NCBI GenBank assembly: GCA_947359465.1
Contig: OX375880.1
Coordinates: forward strand, 26,808,548-26,872,547
Direction of reading: 5' to 3'
DNA length: 64,000 bases
DNA from: Metellina segmentata
Taxonomy: Eukaryota > Arthropoda > Arachnida > Araneae > Tetragnathidae
Part shown: positions 45,209 through 56,200 of the stretch, one piece after another
Layout of the letters: each line of letters opens with the position of its first letter
Numbering within the stretch: the stretch's first letter is position 1
The notes under the pieces: generated by a model
Databases searched by the model: none
Seen by the model: the letters and a program-made list of their open reading frames with translations, nothing else
Told to the model about the DNA's origin: nothing
Program-made: the position numbers and the translations under genes

Positions 45209-47777
45209 TTTATAAGCCACACTGTTAAATTTAACAGTTAACAGCAGACGTTAATGTCAATACCCAACTGTTAACAGTAACCATTAAATTTTGTTGCAAA
45301 CTGTTAGTGTTAGCGACTGATAACAGAACTGTTAATACTAGCTATTAACTGTTAGTACAAAATAACAGTTTTGTGAATCTAGTTTTAGCTGAAGTACGTG
45401 CAGAAACTGCTCTCCTTGTACAAAGAATTGAAAAACAGCAATTTTTGAGGTATGACACTATTTCACGAAAAGAGCAATTTTTCACTGATCACACAATTTA
45501 TAATTATGACTAATTTTCTAGAAATTGTGCAAAATTGTTGGAAATTGAATTACTAAACATATAACTTTCTATCCTTTCCCACTTTCCTATTCAAAGCGGT
45601 TCTTTGACACTGAATACATGTTTGCTGACAATCTCTAAAAAATATACCGATTGTCAACAACATTAACATTCCAGGGATTGGAAGAAAACAATAATTTATC
45701 AACACTAAATAATCCAACTACCACTAAGATATTGAACAAAAACAAGATGAGTTTGTTTATGTGCACCATATATGTATTTTACAAGGCCATTTAATATAAA
45801 ATATAGCTCTTTTAAAAGAGTTAATCCTTGTTCTAATTAAAATACTTTTTTTTAAGTACCTGAACCATGGATTGTGGGAGTATAGAAAATTCTATACATC
45901 TGATCAGGACAGAAATTTTAACTGAATCACAGTATTACTCGACAAAATGTGCAAAGGCACTGTAAATGGATGAGAAGTTTCTACATTTTAAAACATATAT
46001 ATTAAAAGTCACCCATAAAAAGTTCACACAGAAAAACAAAATATACAATACTGAATAGGTAAAAATATATTCAATCTCTTTAAAAATTACGGAATGTTAC
46101 AGATCACAAATGTTTCCAGTTTTTTTTAAAGAAATAAAGATCCAAGCACCAAATTAACAATTTAGGTCATTTTTAGCCATTCAAATGTTGTACAATGCCA
46201 ATTCAAAACACGAACAAGACGTCATGACTAGAACTAAATACAAAGTTAAAATAGAGCTTTTTAAGTCCAAGTTCTCATCTTAAATTAGAAAATAAATTAT
46301 ATGGCATATCAGCTCAAGTATTGCAATTTGTCATGAAGTTATTCACATAGCAATCATTGTTAGCTATATTCAATGATATGAAAATATAACAATGCGCAAA
46401 ATGTTCCTTTAGCAAAACATAACTTAATTATAAACGTCGTATGTTTTTTATAAAATGAAGCAAAACAGTACACTTGGTCAGCTGTGTAACACATCATTAT
46501 CTCTGTATATATTTCCAATATAGTTTTAAGCTTATTTTAAAATTTATATATACAAAATCAAGACCTGCTGGGTGTTTCTGAATTCTTACAAACAGACAAG
46601 CTTAAACCAAGAAAATTTAACCAATTCTTAAGTTTAGTAATAACTGTTGTAATACAACATTTTAACACAATATTTAAGTGTTAAGTACATTTTTATACAG
46701 TGAAAAGTACTTAATATCAATACAAAATTCTATCCCAATACCCATGAACAAATTCAAGCACATTTTTTACCCTAAGACAGACCCACAACCAGAATATATA
46801 TTTTTTTCCTACATGACAAAATCAATTTTATACGAGATAATAGCATTTAACAAGATATGAAACTTTTCCATTTTATACATATATGGATTCAAACTAATTA
46901 GTGAAAAAGCTTTTTTTCTCAAATACAAACGCATAAAATACAGTTAATGTATCAGGAATCACATAGTAATTTAATCAATTTGCTTATTTTCAAATTAATT
47001 TTCAGAAACTAATAGAAAAAAAATCTACCAAGTTTAACTTAAAAAATCAAATTTAATGATTACTGAACTACATAAACTGGCTTTGCAAGTGCATAGGGCA
47101 TATACCGCATTCATGTTTGATTCATCGTAAAATATTTATATCCTTCTATATAGTTACTTTGATTATAGTAGATATTTAAATTAAATATTATAAAGTATAA
47201 TCTGTTTTGATAATAAACTAAATATACAAAACAAAGCTGATATCACTCTTGAAATTCCTGAATAGTTAACAGCTTCAACAGCAAAGCAGTTAATATAAAA
47301 TAACTTTTAAACATATCAAAATTAAAACGTATACTACACAAACAAGCAAAAATAGGAAATTGTAAAGCTAACCAAAAATCATCAAAATGTTGCCAGAGAA
47401 TTCCGTGATAAAAAAAAAAAGATTTAACAGTAACTCTTGGAGAATAAATAAAAGCAACAGATTTATGGAGTACAAATTAGAGAAATATAGTAAGGCACAA
47501 ATTTAATTTTATAAAATATAGAGAAGCATTAAAGTAATCACATTTGTATAAAAATAAATAAAATGAATACTTAATACATCATTAAATTTTTACTTACCTA
47601 TTTACGAATAACGAGAAATATTTTTCTATAATGCAGATAGAAAATTAATAAAATGCAATGGAGTAGCATGAATTATGTCAGAAAATGTTTTTAAAATAAA
47701 AACACTCGTTAGTTTAACCAATAAATGTATATTTGTATACCCTTTTCAAAATGTAATGAAATTTTCTACTTAAAATT

Positions 47778-48018
47778 CTGTGCTCGGATGGCAAAATGTT
47801 ATGTCACTTTCCCAAAAAATTGACTAAGTCCCATCCTGGACTGGAGTCTTTTTGGTTAATGTTTAGGTGGCAAAATGTCGTAAGTCGTTTTCTTTCAGTT
47901 TATAAGAAAATAAAGGTGGGAAAATTGTAATAAATCCAAAAACCACATGTTGAATCTTGAAATTGTTGTCACGAAATATTAAAAAAGTGACTAGCAACAT
48001 TTTGCCATCTGAGCACAG
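47778..48018. mobile_element. 241-bp MITE with TIR of about 25 bp or more
   Basis: The ends CTGTGCTCGGATGGCAAAAT and (reverse complement of the right end) CTGTGCTCAGATGGCAAAAT continue with similar bases for some distance. AATT flanks both ends, but as it is palindromic it could be part of the inverted repeat rather than a duplication. Confidence 0.7.
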
Positions 48019-49438
48019 AATTAGCCCAGTAAATATTTAATTAAACTATTGCCATATTTAGAATTAAATCGTGAATTTTAAATGAAAGTTAGCAGAAAAA
48101 AAAAACATTTTCATTTCAACAGTAATCAGCAGAATTTGAGAATCATTTATAGATAGCAACTAATCTAAAATGATTTTGAAATTCGATAATCTACCACTAG
48201 TATTTGCTGACCTTTGAAAGCCAATTTCAATAGACATTAAATGTTATAACTATGTTAGAGTATTTATTTATATATATATAGTTAGAGTAAAATCGCGTTT
48301 TTATTGTCAAATCCAATAATTCTAAACTCTATTATTTAAATTACATATCATGGATAGATCAATACTTCAACAAATTTAAAGAACTTTTACAAAATACTGG
48401 CAGTATAAGGCAGGAAGTATTCTCAGATGTGAGATAAAAGTTTGATTTTCAATAAAAATATATGCAAACTTGTACACATTTTGATATTAGACACTACTTG
48501 TCAAGGCATACTTGGTGTGATATAACACACTGCAATGTGCTCTTAGATACGTAACAGTTGTTATACAGTGCATAACTCATACAATTTTTGATTTAAGCAT
48601 TTAAAGTATATTCCCAAGAGCACAAATGGAAAAGCAATCCTAATGTTTTGCAAAACCTTGTGAAGCATTTTATGGCTTGTTATGTCATTCATAAGCAACA
48701 ATTTTTAAACTATACTACTTTCCTGCATTCGAAAATTAATAACGACAATACAATTACTACCCCTATAAGAAACACACAAGTTCTACAATAGCACCTATCA
48801 TGATAATAGAGAGAAGGAACAGACTTAACATTAACAGCTTATTCAAAACCACGTGCAATCTTTTACTAAAAATACACAGGCACATACCCTATACTGAACT
48901 CAAACTAAATAGTAACCAACATACTATACAAATTAACACTGAACTGCACAACTTAACTATTTTGATACTCGAAATACTGACATAACAATTTAGTAACGCA
49001 ATACATTATGAGCGTTTATTGCAAGGAATTATCTATTAAAAAAAGATTTTGGATTTTTCTATCCAAACAGAACAAGATGCATAACACTTTGTAAAATTTC
49101 TTTCCATATTTACAAGAAAGGTTAAGATTCAAAAACATTAGTAATAAACACCTACCAATACTCTACACAATACATCAAACTAAACATTATTTCAGCACTT
49201 ACTTATCGAAAAACTGCATAGAATGGTGAATTTTTGCAAAAATAGCATGCAAAATTAATTTTACAAAACTTGTGTGTGTGTGGGGGGGGGTGAACTAGAG
49301 ACTGATTAAATTCAGAAATTGACAAAGATATTTTCAAATTTCAATAATTAACAAATGGCTAATTAGTATTCAAAGAACAATATTAATGCTGGGAAACAAG
49401 CATTAAAATATATCCAAGGAGTTAATAATTCATTAAAC

Positions 49439-49577
49439 CAGGGCTCGAAATACCCGGGCGCACATGAAAATATAACTGTGCACCTAATTTTTTCCCACTA
49501 GGTGCACGCAGTGCACCTAATTTAAAAACGTAGTTGCACAAAGTGCACCTGTATTAAAAAATCTATTTCGAGGCCTG
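49439..49577. mobile_element. 139-bp hAT-type MITE with perfect 8-bp TSD
   Basis: The ends CAGGGCTCGAAATA and TATTTCGAGGCCTG are flanked by CATTAAAC at 49431-49438 and 49578-49585. Inside, GTGCACCTAAT-type repeats form hairpins. Confidence 0.88.
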
Positions 49578-50113
49578 CATTAAACCACAACAATATATTT
49601 AGCAGCAAAATAATAAATATTGATATGCCTTTAGTGCATAGGAAAGATTACAAACACAAATGTTATAAATTAACATATTTTTTATATACACTTCAAACTC
49701 AATGAGCTATATAAAAAATAAACACTGGGTTCTTTCAGTAATGAATAACAAGAGAACAGTAATAAAATAGAAAAGAACTCATTAAACAAAAAGAAAAATA
49801 AAGCTCTTTAACACTTAAATTTTTTTTGGAAAAAAGATTTAAAAAAGAAACAGCACAGTTAATAATAAAAAAAAAATCAAACATTAGCTTCCAGAAATGA
49901 GAATTGAAGATGAAATAAAATAATTTACACACTTATATGCAATAGAGGAATTTTCCGAAGAAATGCCAGAAGCTGTGGAATGATGCAAACAAAATGTAGT
50001 ATAAGGAATGTATTGAATTACACCACTTTTATCTTAAGTTTCTCCAGATGCATATTTTCAATAGAACACTTGTGGCGCACAAAGGCACTTTGTTTAGGTA
50101 AATATTTTCATGA

Positions 50114-50200
50114 CTAGTAAATCACATTTTCCTGAGATCTTTTTTTCCGTGAGTAGTCTACCATGATCAGGCGTCCAGCTATTTCCACTACTGATAACGC
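50114..50200 (-). CDS. SPTLC2: SPTLC2 copy B, last coding exon
   Basis: An 87-nt exon from acceptor ACTTTTCAG to TAG, encoding [20 protein letters not shown] and a tail ending NVIY. It is separated from the preceding exon by about 6.8 kb of Helitrons and a mariner-like element. It was recognised by its identical length and similar ends to the last exon of copy A. Confidence 0.85.
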   Translation of the reverse strand, partial: ALSVVEIAGRLIMVDYSRKKRSQENVIY

Positions 50201-53200
50201 CTGAAAAGTTAGTCAAATATTAATTTCTTATTTTGATTTCCGAAAAATATTTTATATACGATAACTTGATTATATACTAAGAATTATTTTACAAAAGAAA
50301 GTTATACTCAAGTATTTGGTGAAATAGGAACAGAACCTCAGAATAAAGCTAAAACAGCATATCTCTACTATTATAAAAGGAAGTGTGGTTGGGAAAAGCT
50401 ATTCTGAGAACAGTATCTTGTCTGCTGACCTGATACAAATATTTGAAGTCACTAGGGGGCTCCGCCCCCTGCTCGCCAACCCCCGGGGATTGCTACGCAA
50501 TCCCATTTGGTTTGCTTCGCAAACCAACACTCCTTTTACATATGGCATTTGGTTTGCTTTGCAAACCAACATTCCTTTCGCAGAGTGAAACTATCTGAAT
50601 AATTTGTATTATCCTGATTTCACTTTACGGTCCATGACGTCACAGCGAGGGCTTCGCCCCCTGCTCGCCGACCCCCAGGGATTGCTATGCAATCCCGTTT
50701 GGTATGCTTCACAAACCAATACCTCTTACGCAAGTGATTTCACCCTTTTTTACTTTAACACTTAATGCACCCTAAACTAATAGCCGCATGAGTAAAAAAT
50801 CTTCTGCATCTTGTTCCCTGTACAATTTTAAGTAAACCCTGTTAATCTCCAAACTTTACGATGTGTACTTTGTACTTTCTCGGTAAACCGTCTGAGAACA
50901 GAGGGAAAAAAGCGAGCCTTTTTCCTCGCCAAATAAAAAGAAATTGTTTTTATGTCAATTGTTGCTACGATAAATTTGATATCTGGCAAACCCGATAGTC
51001 AAAAATACAACCCTCCGCGAATACGATGCTCAGCAATATTGCTCAGCGAAATAAAAAATATGAAAATTGTGTCACCAACTTTTGATTGCATCGAATTTAT
51101 TTATGAACCAATTTTAAAAATAATGGTACCGTAAAAAAGAGTACAGTCTGAGGTATACTGCGCTATTTTCAAAATAAAAAACTAATAGTAATACGATATA
51201 GATATGACAGTTTTAGTTAACGGTTGTAACAAAAAGTAGCGAAAATATCCAAAGATTCCGAATTTTGTATGACCAACTTTTGAATGCATCCAATTTAATT
51301 CTTAACCGATTTCAAAAATAATAGTACCGTAAGAAAGAGTACATTCTGAGGTATACTGCAATATTTTAAAAATTAAAAAGTAATAGTAATAAAATATAGA
51401 TACGGCAGTTTTAAAAAAAAATGTCTAGATTTTTCCCGAATTTCAAAAAAATACTATCAAGAACCAAATTGAAATTTCAAAAAAAAAAACTCAACGAGCT
51501 GCAAAAATTTACGTTCAGAGGTACTTTTAAAAAAAAAACTCACGGCTGAAGACTGAAAATTTGAATGTGTTTTGCTCACTCGCGGAAGAAATTTCGCTTC
51601 TTCAATTTTGACACTTAATAGACCCTAAACTAACAGCCGCATCGGAAAAAAATCTTAATAATTGTCAAGGGAATACGATGAAGAACAAATCATGTTAATT
51701 TTGTTTTTTTCCAATCAGTACTTTCTTGGGAAATTGTTTAAGAATCGAGCTAAACAACACAGTTTTCAAACCTGCGGCATCGGCGGTAACTTTTTTTTAA
51801 TATAGAGAGATACCTGGACTGTAGACATTTTAAATCTATCAGGAGTACTGTATTTCATTTATGGGCATGTTAAACCTGTCTGGAGGGTCATATCTGATCT
51901 GTGAGCCAGGTAAACCTATTCAGATAGCCATATCTGGAATGCAAGTCTGAAAACTATTTGGAGTACCACATCTGGTCTGGGAGCCAGAGATCATGGCTGG
52001 TTATATATACAAACTACATCCTGATGATAATAGCTATTTTTCAAATAGCTAAAAAAGAGCTTCTTCAATTGATTTTCATTCGTGAATCAAGATCCTAGAC
52101 TGTCACGCTTCTTCAATTTTTACTCAGAAAACAAATCTTTGCTTTGTAATTGCAAAGATCAAATAACGCCTACAATCTGATCCTATTCTATTTTTGATTC
52201 TATCTAACACAAAAACGATGACGCGCAGAAAAAGTACAAGCCCTAAAATTGCACACCTGTTTCAAGAACTAAGTTGATGTTGACTAACTCTTATTCTGTT
52301 TTAAATTTGGATAAAGAAACCAGGTTACTTGAAAAAAAAGTCTGAAGAAAGTCACACAGATGATGTTGACAAAGACCTTAATAACATGGATCTATGTCAC
52401 TCGAAAAGGCACACAATGGAAAATATAATAGATTCATGGTTGTTTTGTGTTATGAATGTTTTTATGCTAAAGTAACAATCTTACTAATTTTGTCAAGCAA
52501 AATGCAAAGGAGTATGTCGTGACTTCATGTGTGAATGAGTATAACAACTAAAATTAGATTCGGATAGCCAATGTGTTGTCAGATTCTAATGTACTCAAGA
52601 ATTAAAATCATACACGTAGACAGGGTGATTCTACGGTCATAGGACAAACCTGGAGGGATGGTTCAGCTTACTAAAACATACATTTTTTGTAAAGGAATGT
52701 ATGATGCCTTAGAACAGGGGTTCCCAACCTTTTAGTAACTGCGAACCACTTGAAATTTTTAAACAATTTTGGCGTACCACCAGTCTTATATTTTTTAGAA
52801 ACATATCTAATGTCAGAAAAATGCCCAATGGCTTGTTTTATTTTAATTAAAATACTAAGAAAGCTTCATATATTATGATTAATGCACTTGTATTTCGTAT
52901 TAATGATGTTTTAATAAAGGAAAAAATAAAACAATTATCGAAGGTTAAAGTTTTATTTTTTGCTCACAGGTCTAAAAACAAATAATTATCTCGTGCGTAT
53001 TTCTCATACATAAAGATAAAGGAATTCTTCGTAAAACGATTTGACAGGGAGAAATATCAACTTAATTTCGCTGAGATAGCCATTGAATAGAAATAGATAA
53101 TCAGCAACAAAGTTTCTCTTTAAATAATGTGCTAATAATAATGTCATTTATTACAATGTAATAAAAACGTTAATCACAAAATTGATTTCATATAGTCCCA

Positions 53201-56200
53201 TTTTTCCTATAACGTGGTTGCACATACTAAAACAAATCGAACAAACTTCGTATCATCCTTGCGTACCACTGGTTGGGAATCCCTGCCTTAGAACATCATT
53301 GCAAAGTGCTTCTTTGCAGCAAATGTTTACAATACTAGGGGGCTCCGCCCCCTGCTCGCTTATGCTCGCCAACCCCCGGGTATTGCTGCGCAATCCCATT
53401 TGGTTTGCTTCGCAAACCAACACTCCTTTCACAGATGTCATTTGGTTTGCTTCGCAAACCAACATTCCTTTCACAGAGTGAAACTATCTGAATAATTCGT
53501 ATTATGCTGATTTCACTTTCCGGTACATGACGTCACAGCGAGGGCTTCGCGCCCTGCTCGCTTACGCTCGCCGACCCCGGGGATTGCTACGCAATCCCGT
53601 TTGGTTTGCTTTCTCAAACCAATACTTCTTTCGCAATTGATTTCACTTTTTTTTGCTTTAACACTTAATGCACCCTAAACTAATAGCCGCATCAGTAAAA
53701 AATCTTCTGCATCTTGTTCCCTGTACAATTTTAACTAAACATTGTTAATATCCAAACTTTACGATCTGTACTTTGTCGGTAAACTGTCTTGAAAACAGAG
53801 GGAAAAAAGCGAGCCTTTTTCCTCGCCAAATAAAAAGAAATCGTTTTTATGGCAATTGTTGCTACGATAAATTTGATATCTGGCAAACCCGATAGTCAAA
53901 AGTGTAACCCACTACTGCTTTCGGAAGCAGCTATGCGAACTGAAAAATACGAAATTTGTGTCACCAACTTTTGATTGCATCGAATTTATTTATGAACCAA
54001 TTTTAAAAATAATTGTACCGTAAGAAAGAGTACATTGTGAGGTATACTGCAATATTTTTAAAATTAAAAACTAACATTAATACTATATAGATATGACCAT
54101 TTTAGTTTTGTATCGGAAGTTACGATCTGAAAGTTCCGAAAATTGTATGACCTACTTTTAATTGCATCGATTTTGTTTATTAACCAATTTGAAAAATAAT
54201 TGTACCATAAGAAAGAGTGTAATGTAGTGTATTCAGTGATGTTCTCAAATTTAAAAAATAATGGTTTTTGCCGTAGACATAACGGTTTTAACAAAACGTA
54301 GCGAAAATATCCGAAGATTCCGAATTTTGTATCACGAACTTTTGATCGCATCCAATTTAATTATTAACCGATTTCAAAAATAATAGTACCGTAAGAAAGA
54401 GTATATTCTGAGGTATACTGCGATATTTTAAAAATTAAAAACTAATAGTAATTAGATATAGATACGGCAGTTTTAAAAAAAAGTAACAAAAATGTCCCGA
54501 TTTTTCCCGAATTTCAAAAAAATATTATCAAGAACCACATTTAAATTTCAAAAAAAACTCGACGAGCTGCAAAAATTTACGTTGAGAGGTACTCTTAAAA
54601 AAAAACTCACGACTAAAGACTGAAATTTTGAATGTGTTTTGCTCACTCGCGGAAGAAATTTCACTTCTTCAACTTTAACACTTAATAAAACCTAAACTAA
54701 TAGCTGCATCGGAAAAAAATCTTAATAATTATCCAGGGAATACGATGAAGAACAAAGCATGTTAATTTCATATTTTTCCGATCAGTACTTTCTCGGGAAA
54801 CCGTCTAAGAATGGAGCTAAACAACAAAAATTTCAATTCTTCGGCGGCGGCGGCGGCGGTAACTTTTTTTTAATATAGAGAGAAATGCTCAAAATTGCGA
54901 CAACCAACAGTAATACAAACTCGGCAGATGTGATTGGCTAGCAATGCTGTGGGTAGAGGGCAGTAGTGTGCCTGGCCATCCGTGATCTGATGCATCTGCA
55001 GGATAACGTCCTTTGCAACTGTGCAGTTGGTCGCGATGGGAGATTTTACAAATAGTGAAAAGGCGCACATGCATATGATGTACGGTGCTCCTAATTGGAA
55101 CGGCAGAGCAACGCTTCGGCTGCATCAGGAACGTTTTTCGAACAGGCGTATGCCGAACCACAAAATGTTTGTGTGGTTGGTTGAATCAGCACCTTTGTGA
55201 AAATGGTTCATCACCAGCTCTGACGAAAGAACTGGATCAAGAACTATACAACATCCAAACATGGAAGAAACCATCTTGATATTGTGGATGAAACACCCCA
55301 CACAAGTACAAGAGCTATTGCATGCCGTGCATATGTGAGTCAACCCACCGTTTGGAGAGTCTTAAATGAAGAACGTTTACACCCATTCCATATTCAGAGA
55401 ATCCAAACACTGCAGGCAAGTGATTACAAGCTGCGTGTAGAATTCTAACAATGGTTCTTGTAGCAACGTGCGTTGCAGCCAGATTTCCCAGCTTCTGTGC
55501 TATTCACAGATGAGGCGACTTTTGCACAGGAAGGTGTTTTCAATGACAATACTCATGTGTGGGCAACAGAAAATCTATGTCCACATGCATTCCAAAAACG
55601 CTTCTCGGTGAAAGTTTGGGCGGGTGTTGTGAACGAGTTCCTCATTGGCCCATATCTCCTACCAATGCGACTCAATGGCTCACATTCTCGTATTTTTCTG
55701 GAAAAGGTTTTATCAGAATTGCTGCAGCAAGATGTTCCGACTGTCGTTCGTAATCATGTGTGGTACCAGCATGATGGTGCGCCAGCCCATTTCAACGTGG
55801 TTGTCAGCAATTACCTGGATGCCAGTTTTGCGGGGCAATGGATTGGGCGTGGTGGACCAGTCTAATGGCCAGATTTATCAAACATCAATTAATTCTTATG
55901 GGGCCATCTGAAGACCATCGTTTACGAGACTCCACTTGACTCAATTGAGAACCTTGTTGTTTGACTATCCATTGCAGCTGCAAGCGTGCGCAAAATGCCT
56001 GGCAACTTTGGAACTGTTTGGCAATCACTCCTTTGACGCTACCAAGCATGTATTACTGTTGGTGGTCACAATATTGAGCATTTATTGTAGACATTGCTGC
56101 AAAAAAGCGCTTTGCAATGATGTTGTAAATAAACAATGTTTTTCTGTTTATGTCTCTTTTTATTTTTGTGTTTGTGCCTCCACGCGTCACTTCCGACCAT

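Larger units (their letters stand above)
42966..50113 (-). other. Gene-free DNA downstream of SPTLC2 copy B, possibly its long 3' UTR
   Basis: No coding frame was recognised. It may include the copy B 3' UTR on the minus strand, but I cannot choose a polyadenylation site. It holds two MITEs (47778-48018 and 49439-49577), a cluster of AACTGTTAA-type motifs at 45220-45370 and several homopolymers. Confidence 0.4.

Noticed and set aside
45220..45370. CRISPR-like regularly spaced repeats
   Set aside because: Spacing is irregular, motifs occur in both orientations, and the DNA is eukaryotic.
50385..50588. Short ORF with repeated peptide ([16 protein letters not shown])
   Set aside because: The peptide is a translation of Helitron family 2 3'-end repeats and recurs at 53182-53481 for that reason.
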